In this document: in pieces, positions 42,200 through 49,729 of the stretch
Layout: each line of letters starts with the position of its first letter
Numbering within the stretch: position 1 is the stretch's first letter
Source: JAGRKR01 sp041397725
GTDB taxonomy: Bacteria > Pseudomonadota > Alphaproteobacteria > Rhizobiales > Hyphomicrobiaceae
DNA: 64,000 nucleotides
Reading direction: 5' to 3'
Assembly (NCBI GenBank): GCA_041397725.1
Contig: JAWKVZ010000001.1
Span: 806,001-870,000 of the forward strand
Made by a program: the position numbers and the translations under genes
The notes under the pieces: generated by a model
What the model was told of the DNA's origin: nothing
Databases searched by the model: none
What the model saw: the letters and a program-made list of their open reading frames with translations, nothing else

Positions 42200-43933
42200 T
42201 CAGTGGATCTCGGGCTCCGGCGTCGGCGGCCCGACCTCCAGGAAATCGAGGTCGCAGCCGTCGTCGGCCTGGCCGATGTGCGTCGAGAACATGCGCCCGT
42301 AGCCGCGCTCGAAGCGGGGCGGCGGCGGCGTCCATTCGGCCCGGCGGCGCGCCAGCTCCTCGTCCGAGACATGAAGATGAATGAGGCGCTTGGCCACGTC
42401 GACCTCGATCTCGTCGCCGGTCCTGACGAGCGCCAGGGGGCCGCCGACGTAGCTCTCCGGCGCCACGTGCAGGATGCAGGCGCCGTAGCTCGTGCCGGAC
42501 ATGCGGCCGTCGGAGATGCGCAGCATGTCACGCACCCCCTGCTTCAGGAGCTTCTTCGGGATCGGCAGCATGCCCCACTCCGGCATACCCGGACCGCCCT
42601 TGGGACCCGAGTTCTTGAGAACCAGCACGTGATCGGGCGTGACGTCGAGGTCGTCGCGCTCCACCTCGCGCGCCATCTCGTTGTAGTCCTCGAAGACGAG
42701 CGCCTTGCCGCGGTGCTTGCGCAGACGCGCCTCGGCCGCCGCCGGCTTCATGACACAACCTCTCGGCGCCAGGTTGCCGCGCAGCACGGCCGTCGCGCCT
42801 TCCGCATAGATCGGGTCGCTCAACGGACGGATGACGTCGGCGTTGTGGATGGCGGCGCCGGCGATGTTCTCGCCGAGCGTCCTGCCGTTCGCCGTGAGAC
42901 AGCCGAGGTCCAGGCGGCTCGCAAGCGAAGCCATGAGGGCGCGCAGCCCCCCGGCGTAATAGAAGTCCTCCATCAGGAAGGCGCCGGAGGGACGGATATT
43001 GGCGATGACCGGCACCTCCCGCGAGAGCTGGTCGAAGCGCTCGAGTGAGAGCGCGATGCCGGCACGCCGCGCCATGGCGATCAGGTGGATGATGCAGTTG
43101 GTCGAGCCGCCGAGCGCCATGTGCACCTTGATGGCATTGTCGACGGCGCCGGCGGTCAGGATGCGATCCGGCGTCAGATCCTCCCAGACCATGTCGACGA
43201 TGCGCCGGCCGGCCGCCTTGGCCATGCGCGGATGGTTGGCATCGGCCGCCGGTATCGACGAGGCGCCCGGCAGCGACAGGCCCAGCGCATCGGTGACCGA
43301 CATCATCGTCGCCGCCGTGCCCATGGTCATGCAGGTGCCGAAGGAACGGGCGATACCGTTCTCGATGTCGTCCATCTCCTCCTGGCTGATGGTGCCAGCG
43401 CGCTTCTCCATCCAGTATTTCCAAACGTCCGAGCCCGAGCCCAGCGGCTTGCCCTGCCAGTTGCCCCGGAGCATCGGCCCGGCCGGCACATAGATCGACG
43501 GAATGCCCATGGAAATGGCGCCCATGACGAGGCCCGGCGTGGTCTTGTCGCAGCCGCCGAGCAGCACCGCGCCGTCGATCGGATAGCTGCGCAGCAGCTC
43601 TTCCGTCTCCATGGCGAGAAGGTTGCGATAGAGCATCGTCGAGGGCTTCATGAACGGCTCGGCGAGCGAGATCGCCGGCATTTCCAGCGGAAAGCCGCCC
43701 GCCTGCAGCACGCCGCGCTTCACCTGCTCGGCCCGCTCGCGCAAGTGCGCGTGGCAGGAGTTGATGTCGCTCCAGGTGTTGACGATGCCGATCACCGGCC
43801 GGCCGTCCCAGTCGGCCGGGTCGTAGCCCATCTGTCGCAACCGCGAGCGGTGGCCGAACCCCCTGAGGTCGTCGACGCCGAACCAGCGGTGGCTTCTGAG
43901 CTCTTCGGGCTTCTTGCGCTTCGCATCCGCCAT
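42200..43933 (-). CDS. IlvD/EDD family dehydratase, L-arabinonate dehydratase-like
   Basis: A 577-residue [2Fe-2S] sugar-acid dehydratase. Cluster cysteines C60 (SDINSCHAH), C128 (GGCDKTTPG) and C201 (FGTCMTMG) and the lysine K130, which is carboxylated in characterised relatives, lie at nearly the same positions as in the rhizobial L-arabinonate dehydratase, and the length matches. It dehydrates an aldonic acid to a 2-keto-3-deoxy acid. GAGGGAG lies before the ATG. A GntR/HutC regulator lies 125 bp upstream on the same strand, so regulator and enzyme are probably linked. Confidence 0.9.
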   Translation of the reverse strand: MADAKRKKPEELRSHRWFGVDDLRGFGHRSRLRQMGYDPADWDGRPVIGIVNTWSDINSCHAHLRERAEQVKRGVLQAGGFPLEMPAISLAEPFMKPSTMLYRNLLAMETEELLRSYPIDGAVLLGGCDKTTPGLVMGAISMGIPSIYVPAGPMLRGNWQGKPLGSGSDVWKYWMEKRAGTISQEEMDDIENGIARSFGTCMTMGTAATMMSVTDALGLSLPGASSIPAADANHPRMAKAAGRRIVDMVWEDLTPDRILTAGAVDNAIKVHMALGGSTNCIIHLIAMARRAGIALSLERFDQLSREVPVIANIRPSGAFLMEDFYYAGGLRALMASLASRLDLGCLTANGRTLGENIAGAAIHNADVIRPLSDPIYAEGATAVLRGNLAPRGCVMKPAAAEARLRKHRGKALVFEDYNEMAREVERDDLDVTPDHVLVLKNSGPKGGPGMPEWGMLPIPKKLLKQGVRDMLRISDGRMSGTSYGACILHVAPESYVGGPLALVRTGDEIEVDVAKRLIHLHVSDEELARRRAEWTPPPPRFERGYGRMFSTHIGQADDGCDLDFLEVGPPTPEPEIH

Positions 43934-44058
43934 TGCCGTTCTCCCTCGACTGGACCCGCCGCCCGTCCGCAGCGCCGCCTGTGCTCACGCGTCCTCGTCT
44001 CGCCGCCGCGAGACGCCATCACGTGCCCATCCTGATTAGCAAAGAACGCTGCACGATC

Positions 44059-44859
44059 CTACGGGGTCGTCGGCCAGGTCCCGTCGCGACGCAGCGTGAT
44101 CAAGTGAGAGAAGCGACTGGCCGGATAGAGATTTGCCGAGATTTCGACGAGACGCCGGCCCGTGGCGTAATACCGGCGGATGATCCTGAGCGCCGCCGAG
44201 TCATCCTCCGAGCCCAGAAGCCCCGCCTCGTCCTTGGTAAGCTTGGTCGCCGTGATGATCTGCTCGACCTCGACGATGACCTCGCCGAACTGCTGCTCGA
44301 TGCGCATCCACAGCGCGTCCTCGACCGCGCCGAGGTCGCGCACCAGCTCGCCATAGGCTGGATCGATATAGATCTCCGTCAGACAGTGCGGCTCGTTCGC
44401 GCCGGGGATTTCGCGCACCCCCGAGACGCGCAGCCACGTCCGTCCCGAGCGGCAGCCGATGCGCTCGGCAATGCGCGTGTCGACACGCGCCTCTTCGACC
44501 TTTCGCACCTTGAGCGGTGCGCCCTGGGCATAGTGCAGGAGATCGGAAATGGACTGGGTCGAGTGGCTGTAGCCGACGTTCGGCGCCTTCGCTTCGACCC
44601 GCGTGCCGACCCCCTTGCGCGCCGAGATCAGTCCCTGGTTGCGCAGGTGCTGGTAGGCCTGGCGCACCGTATGGCGCGAGACACGGAAGACCTGGCAGAG
44701 TTTCTCTTCCGTCGGCAGCAGTGAGCCGACAGGATACGTGCCCGACGAAATGCGGTCGGCGATGGCGTGAGCGACCTGAACATAGAGAGGCTGCCGGATA
44801 CTGGAGCTCGAGGCTGCGCGCGTATCCGAGCGGCGACTAGGTATGTAGTCCGTGCTCAT
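44059..44859 (-). CDS. GntR family (HutC subfamily) transcriptional regulator
   Basis: A 266-residue repressor. The winged helix at residues about 25-95 is clear: PLYVQVAHAIADRISSGTYP, LPTEEKLCQVFRVSRHTVRQ, and the wing GLISARKGVGTRVE. The UTRA ligand domain follows (RTWLRVSGVREIPGANEP, LTEIYIDPAYGELV, and the C-terminal ALRIIRRYYATGRRLVE). HutC-type regulators respond to sugar acids, sugar phosphates or histidine-pathway compounds. It probably controls the downstream dehydratase. Confidence 0.93.
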   Translation of the reverse strand: MSTDYIPSRRSDTRAASSSSIRQPLYVQVAHAIADRISSGTYPVGSLLPTEEKLCQVFRVSRHTVRQAYQHLRNQGLISARKGVGTRVEAKAPNVGYSHSTQSISDLLHYAQGAPLKVRKVEEARVDTRIAERIGCRSGRTWLRVSGVREIPGANEPHCLTEIYIDPAYGELVRDLGAVEDALWMRIEQQFGEVIVEVEQIITATKLTKDEAGLLGSEDDSAALRIIRRYYATGRRLVEISANLYPASRFSHLITLRRDGTWPTTP

Positions 44860-44947
44860 GCGCGCGAGGATAACCAGCCCTCGAGACCGGAGCAAGCCGA
44901 AGAGCGGGGCGGGCTCGCAGGCCGAATTCGCCTGCGCCCGACCGCCG

Positions 44948-46663
44948 TCAGCCGCGCCAGCCGGCCGTGCCCTCGATGCTCCACATCGCCCGTACGGCCG
45001 CGAGCAGGCGCTCGTCGCGCCTGAGGACCTGCTCGGACTGCCACGTCGATTCCTCGATGACGGTGCTGGTGAGCGCGTTGATGCTCGCTGCGCCGAGGTA
45101 GACCTCGCGCTTCTTCTCGAACTCGAGATTGCGGGCCTTGTCGTTGTCACGTTTTGCGATCAGCGTCAGGTTGCCGAGACAGCCGGTGCAATAGTCCCGC
45201 ATGTCCGCGCGGGGATACCATTGACGCCACAGGCTCGTGCGGCTCGGTCTCATCGGCAGCACGTGCTCGACCGTCAGTCCGGTGGGCACCAGCCGCTCGC
45301 TGCCGCCGGCCAGCTCGTCGTTGAGCCGCATCAGCAGCAGCTTGCACGCTTGCGGGCTGCGGCCGTGCAGGTCGTGGGAAATGTTGAAGAGCACGTTCTT
45401 CTGCTCGTCCCGCGTCAGGGCGAGTGCGCTTTCCGGCGTGGACCATGCGTCGCCATCCTTGATGTCGGCGATCACGGCCCGGTAGCGCTGCAAGCGTCGC
45501 GGGCCGCCGAGCCCGAGGATCAGCATCGCGAACGCGAGCCGCTCCATCCCCCGCAGGAAGGCGAGCAGGCGCACGGGATCTTCGGCGTGCAGCTTGTGAA
45601 AGAGCATGCTCGGCGGGCACCAGTCGCTGGCGCCGAGCCAGCCGAGGTAGGACAGATGCCGATTGACCTCGCCCGCCTCCGCGAACCCCATGTGATTGGT
45701 CCGCAGCAGCCAGCGGCGCGCCTCGCCCAGCGGCAGCATGGTCTCCTCGAGAAACAGCCGACCGCCGCCCGCCGCCATCGCCGCCGCCTTGATCTCCGTG
45801 ACGATCTTCTCCCGCCCGCCGCCTTCGATCGCCCGGATATGGCTGAACAAGGGCTCGAACTCCTGACCGAGCGCATGCTCGAGCGAATGCCACTGCTGCA
45901 GGGCCTGGGAGCGCTCGCTCACCGGGAGATCGCCGAGCAGAAAGGCCTTGATGACGTCCTTGGAGGCGAGCGGCTTGCCACGATCGTTGAGCACCGTGAA
46001 CATCTGCAAGGCGCGGTCGATATCGGCGGTCACGACGATGATGAACGTGCAGGCCTCCAGCAGATACCGTGCGAAGGCGATCCTTTGGTCCGGCGCGAGA
46101 TCGCCAATCTCCTGGCGGAACAGATCGAGGACCGCGGCGAAACGCTCCTCGCCATCGGTGTCCACGCCGTCGTCGCCCGCCTCCCGCTCGCCCGGACGCC
46201 GGAATACGGCCTCCCGGAGGTAACCGCCTTCCGGATCGGGCAGCCCCAGGCGCGGAGGCGCCGGCGCGACGTCGGAGTGCACGAAAAGACATCGCTCGAG
46301 CTCATCGACGACGTCTGCATCCTCGATCGCATCGCGCAGCACGGCGACGAGCACGCTCAGCGTGACGAGCCGCTGCAGCCCATCGATGATCTCGTGCTCC
46401 GACTGGCTGGCCGGGTCGGCGCCGCCGGGCAGTTGCGCGGGCGCGCCGACCTCCGAAAGCAACAGGATGGTCCCGAGAAAGACCTCCGCCGGGCTCGCCG
46501 GCTCGGGCTCACTGACAAAATCATGCAGGAGGTCGACGATGAGCTGGCCGGCCTCCTTCGGCGTCCAGGCATAGCGCCGCTGGAAGGCGGGAGTCTTCAG
46601 AACCTGCTTGCCGGACAGCAGTTCTCGCAAACACATCGGCTCGCTTCGGAACTTGGAACGCAT
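44948..46663 (-). CDS. DUF262 domain protein with intact DUF1524 (HNH) domain
   Basis: A 571-residue paralogue of the protein at 28735-30510. The DUF1524/HNH domain is intact: TVEHVLP (H467), GCLGNLTLIAKRDNDKARN with N498, N507 and N512. The DUF262 signature, however, is altered: DGLQRLVTL instead of DGQQRLTTL (residues 94-102). So it keeps nuclease residues but has a non-consensus nucleotide-binding motif. Its neighbour, 174 bp upstream on the same strand, is an S24-type regulator. GmrSD-type proteins degrade modified phage DNA; a defence role is plausible but unproven. Confidence 0.88.
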   Translation of the reverse strand: MRSKFRSEPMCLRELLSGKQVLKTPAFQRRYAWTPKEAGQLIVDLLHDFVSEPEPASPAEVFLGTILLLSEVGAPAQLPGGADPASQSEHEIIDGLQRLVTLSVLVAVLRDAIEDADVVDELERCLFVHSDVAPAPPRLGLPDPEGGYLREAVFRRPGEREAGDDGVDTDGEERFAAVLDLFRQEIGDLAPDQRIAFARYLLEACTFIIVVTADIDRALQMFTVLNDRGKPLASKDVIKAFLLGDLPVSERSQALQQWHSLEHALGQEFEPLFSHIRAIEGGGREKIVTEIKAAAMAAGGGRLFLEETMLPLGEARRWLLRTNHMGFAEAGEVNRHLSYLGWLGASDWCPPSMLFHKLHAEDPVRLLAFLRGMERLAFAMLILGLGGPRRLQRYRAVIADIKDGDAWSTPESALALTRDEQKNVLFNISHDLHGRSPQACKLLLMRLNDELAGGSERLVPTGLTVEHVLPMRPSRTSLWRQWYPRADMRDYCTGCLGNLTLIAKRDNDKARNLEFEKKREVYLGAASINALTSTVIEESTWQSEQVLRRDERLLAAVRAMWSIEGTAGWRG

Positions 46664-46758
46664 GAGCGGGGCTTCCCCAATGCAGTGTTCTTATGGCGGA
46701 TCGAAAGTTCCGGCAGCGTCGCAACACCAACACCGATCCAATATTTTCGCATACCATA

Positions 46759-46774
46759 GCGTGCCGCGGCACGC
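46759..46774. promoter_or_regulatory. 16-bp perfect palindrome upstream of the HNH DUF262 gene
   Basis: GCGTGCCGCGGCACGC is a perfect palindrome in the 174-bp gap between the S24-type regulator (stop at 46838) and the DUF262 gene start (46663). It could be the operator of a regulator dimer, or a hairpin ending the regulator transcript; no T-run follows on either strand. Confidence 0.4.
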
Positions 46775-46837
46775 ATGTCCCGACTTCTAGGTGACGAATA
46801 TGGCCTGAAGTATCGAACGATCCGCAGGACTGGAGCG

Positions 46838-47509
46838 CTATTGGCTCGCCCAGACGATCCTCGCCATCCAATCGAGGCTGTCGCTCTCGAGGCGCAGGCG
46901 TCGCTGCCCCGGCACCATGGGTCCGAGCTCGAGTGCCTTGCGGCTCGCACCGAGCAGGATGCGCGGCACCGGCGTGCCGCTCTTCGACTTGACGACGACG
47001 CGGTCGCCAGGGCGCGCGGCCGCCCTCGGCGAGACCAGCAGAATGTCCCCGGCGCGATAGACCGGCTCGAGGCTGTTGTCGGCGATCTCGAGCGCGAAGG
47101 CCTCGTCGTCGACGATGGCCGGCGCGATGGCTCCGCCCTTGTCCGCCACCGCCGGCGTCCCGGACGGCCCGAAGAACTCGATCGAGCTCTCCCGCGCCAC
47201 ACCGACGATCGGATAGGCGCGACCGACCGTCTTCTCGTCCCAGCGCGGCGCGTAGCCGGCCGCGGCCATGAGCGCCGCGAAGTCATCGAGGCGCACGTGC
47301 ATGGCCTGCAGGATCTTGGCGATGCTCTCCGTGCTCGGCCAGCGCTGACGACCGGCATCCGTCTGGCGCTTCGACTTGTTGAAGGTGGTGGGATCGAGGC
47401 CCGCCCTGCGCGCCAGGCCCGAAGGCGTCAGCCCGTTGTGCGCCGCCAAGGCGTCGATAGCGTTCCAGATCTGGGAATGCGTCATCGGGAAAGCGTTCTT
47501 CATGACCAT
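46838..47509 (-). CDS. HTH/S24 (LexA/CI-like) regulator with altered catalytic lysine
   Basis: A 223-residue protein with an N-terminal helix-turn-helix (GLTPSGLARRAGLDPTTFNKS, SIAKILQAM) and a C-terminal S24 domain. The serine of the Ser-Lys dyad is present (DNSLEPVYRAGDILLV, S146), but where family members have a lysine in an MAK-type motif this protein has VPRIL (R183), so self-cleavage should be impaired. The C-terminal MARIVWASQ matches rhizobial relatives. Initiation at 47509 or at the ATG at 47503 cannot be separated. It lies upstream of the HNH DUF262 gene on the same strand. Confidence 0.85.
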   Translation of the reverse strand: MVMKNAFPMTHSQIWNAIDALAAHNGLTPSGLARRAGLDPTTFNKSKRQTDAGRQRWPSTESIAKILQAMHVRLDDFAALMAAAGYAPRWDEKTVGRAYPIVGVARESSIEFFGPSGTPAVADKGGAIAPAIVDDEAFALEIADNSLEPVYRAGDILLVSPRAAARPGDRVVVKSKSGTPVPRILLGASRKALELGPMVPGQRRLRLESDSLDWMARIVWASQ

Positions 47510-47884
47510 TGCGAAACCACGTCGTCGACTGTAGCCAGGAGTGGCTGGATGAGCGGGACGGCGGCACGGCTCGACGTCTCGGATGACGCTCCGGCGGCAG
47601 TGCCGGGTGCCACATCCTCGCTCGAGGCCAGCCTTTGGGTAAGCACTCTAGGGTGCCATCGGTCGAGAGGGAAGCGCTCTGCACTTCCATCGGAAACGTG
47701 AATCGCGCCCTATGCTTAGGATCGAGGGTGCGAGTCATGATGCAGATCATGGCTGCGATGGAGTGCGGATGACTGTCCATCGAGGCCGCGCGCACACTAG
47801 TACAGATCAGTGCACGCAGCAAATGCGGGACTTGCGAGCGCTCGAGCCGGCCCGGCAAAGGCAGGCCAGAGGGATTGAGGGACG
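47510..47884. other. 375-bp divergent intergenic region
   Basis: This lies between the S24-type regulator (minus) and the DUF952 gene (plus). No gene or RNA is recognised. An imperfect palindrome CACTAGT-acag-ATCAGTG at 47795-47812 is operator-like, but no regulator can be assigned to it. Confidence 0.5.
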
Positions 47885-48244
47885 ATGACCGGGACGGGGG
47901 GTGAGCGGCTCTTCAAGATTCTCCGCACGGGCGAGTGGGAGACATTCCGCACGCTCGGGCGCTTCGAGGGCTCCCGCGACGACCTGCGCGACGGCTACAT
48001 CCACTTGTGCACAGGCCGGCAGTTGCCGGCTACGCTCGCGCGCCACTTCAAGGACGACGGCACGCTGGTTCTGGCGCAATTGCGCGCAGACGGCATGGCG
48101 ACACGGCTCAGGTGGGAGCCGGCGCGCGGCGATGAGCTCTTCCCCCACCTCTACGCACCGCTGATGCTCGGCGACGTCATCGGCACAATCTTCATCGAGC
48201 GTGGCGGCGACGGCCGCTACGCCCTGCCTGACGAGGTCGGATGA
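47885..48244 (+). CDS. DUF952 domain protein
   Basis: A 119-residue single-domain protein of the DUF952 family (ADP-ribosyltransferase-like fold): LFKILRTGEWETF, DGYIHLCTGRQLPATLARHF (the SYIHLS-type motif), and HLYAPLMLGDVI. No reaction is established. Its stop overlaps the pyrD start by four bases (ATGA), which implies translational coupling to pyrimidine synthesis; the pairing with pyrD is common in alphaproteobacteria. Confidence 0.88.
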   Translation: MTGTGGERLFKILRTGEWETFRTLGRFEGSRDDLRDGYIHLCTGRQLPATLARHFKDDGTLVLAQLRADGMATRLRWEPARGDELFPHLYAPLMLGDVIGTIFIERGGDGRYALPDEVG

Positions 48245-49344
48245 TGCTCGACGCACTGATCACGCTCGCCCGTCCCTGCCTCTTCGCCCTGCAGCCGGAA
48301 ACGGCGCACGAGGTAACCCTGAAGGCTCTCGAGCGCGGTCTCTTTCCCCGGCGCGCGCCGGATCGTGATCCGCGCCTCGCGGTCGACGCCATGGGGCTGC
48401 ACTTCCCCAATCCGCTCGGCATCGCCGCTGGTTTCGACAAGGACGCCCGCGTGCCGGACGCCATCCTCGGCATGGGCTTCGGCTTCGCCGAGATCGGCAC
48501 GGTCACGCCCAAGGCGCAGCAGGGCAACCCGCAGCCGCGCATCTTCCGGCTCATCGAGGACCGCGCGATCATCAACCGCCTCGGCTTCAACAACGGCGGA
48601 CATGCCCCGGCCTTCGCCCGTCTCAGCGCCCGCCGTCAGGCCGGTATCGTCGGCGTCAACGTCGGCGCCAACAAGGACAGCGCCGACCGCATTGCGGACT
48701 ATGTCGAGGGGCTGGAGCGGTTCTGGGGCGTCGCCAGCTATTTCGTGGTCAACATCTCCTCGCCGAACACGCCGGGCCTGCGCGACCTGCAGGCGCCCGC
48801 CGCACTCGATGCGCTGCTCGAGAAGGTCATGGCGGCCCGTGCCGCGCTGATCGCCGCCGGCGGACCACACCGGCCCATCGTCCTCAAGATCGCGCCGGAT
48901 ATCGCGGAAGCCGACCTGCCCGCCATCATCGAGCGCACCATGGCACATCGCGTCGACGCCATTGCCGTCTCCAACACCACACTCAGCCGGACGGGTGTGC
49001 GGGACTCGGCCGTGGCGAAGCAGGCGGGCGGCCTTTCCGGCCCGCCGCTGTTCGCACGCTCCACCGCCGTGCTGGGCCGCGTCTATCACCTCACGGGCGG
49101 TCGTGTGCCGCTGATCGGCATCGGCGGCATCGGCTCCGGCGAGACGGCGCTCGCCAAGCTGGAAGCCGGCGCCAGCCTGCTGCAACTCTATACCGCACTC
49201 GTTTATCACGGCCCCGCGCTCGTCGGGCAGATCTGTGCCGAGCTTTCGCGCTGCCTCGACCGCGACGGGCTGACCTCCATCTCTCAGGTCGTCGGACGCG
49301 CGGCCGATCACTGGGCGGAGATGCCGTTCGAGACCACGAGCTGA
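48241..49344 (+). CDS. pyrD: Dihydroorotate dehydrogenase (quinone), class 2
   Basis: A 367-residue FMN enzyme that oxidises dihydroorotate to orotate and reduces quinone, on the inner face of the membrane. Class 2 is shown by the N-terminal membrane-associating helix (LDALITLARPCLFALQPETA), the FMN segment GIAAGFDKDARVPDAILGMG, the substrate loop NRLGFNNGGH, and the catalytic-serine segment NISSPNTPGLRDLQ. The late PLIGIGGIGSGETALAKLEAGA loop binds the FMN phosphate. Confidence 0.97.
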   Translation: MMLDALITLARPCLFALQPETAHEVTLKALERGLFPRRAPDRDPRLAVDAMGLHFPNPLGIAAGFDKDARVPDAILGMGFGFAEIGTVTPKAQQGNPQPRIFRLIEDRAIINRLGFNNGGHAPAFARLSARRQAGIVGVNVGANKDSADRIADYVEGLERFWGVASYFVVNISSPNTPGLRDLQAPAALDALLEKVMAARAALIAAGGPHRPIVLKIAPDIAEADLPAIIERTMAHRVDAIAVSNTTLSRTGVRDSAVAKQAGGLSGPPLFARSTAVLGRVYHLTGGRVPLIGIGGIGSGETALAKLEAGASLLQLYTALVYHGPALVGQICAELSRCLDRDGLTSISQVVGRAADHWAEMPFETTS

Positions 49345-49356
49345 CGGAGCCTCCTC

Positions 49357-49704
49357 ATGACCATTACGATCTACCACAACCCGCGCTGCTCGAAGTCACG
49401 CCAGACACTGGCGCTGCTGGAGGAGCGCGGTGTCGCGCCGCAGATCGTCCTCTACATGCAGGACACGCCGACGGTGAGCGAGCTGAAGGCGCTTCTCGCC
49501 AAGCTCGGCCTCACGGCGCAGCAGCTCCTGCGGCGCAAGGAAGCCAAGGCGCGGGAACTCGGCCTGACCGCCACCGACGTCAGCGAGGACGCCGTGCTGG
49601 CGGCGATGGCGCGCCATCCCGAGCTCATCGAGCGCCCGATCGTCGTTCGTGGAAACAAAGCCCGTCTCGGGCGGCCACCCGAGACGGTGCTGGACATCCT
49701 GTGA
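49357..49704 (+). CDS. ArsC-like arsenate reductase (glutaredoxin-linked)
   Basis: A 115-residue thioredoxin-fold protein: HNPRCSKSRQTLALLEERG with the active-site cysteine C11, and the arginine-bearing C-terminal RPIVVRGNKARLGRPPE. This is the pattern of glutaredoxin-type ArsC. It starts 12 bp after pyrD and is not next to other ars genes. The related Spx/YffB family shares the fold, but the RCSKS motif and the arginine triad region favour ArsC. Confidence 0.9.
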   Translation: MTITIYHNPRCSKSRQTLALLEERGVAPQIVLYMQDTPTVSELKALLAKLGLTAQQLLRRKEAKARELGLTATDVSEDAVLAAMARHPELIERPIVVRGNKARLGRPPETVLDIL

Positions 49705-49712
49705 TGTCGGCT

Positions 49713-49728
49713 GGGCGGCGCGCCGCCC
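49713..49728. terminator. GC palindrome between convergent arsC-like and coiled-coil genes
   Basis: GGGCGGCGCGCCGCCC is a perfect 16-bp palindrome placed between two genes that end towards each other. It would form a strong hairpin (GGGCGG with CCGCCC) in either transcript. No T-run is present. Confidence 0.35.
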
Positions 49729-49729
49729 G

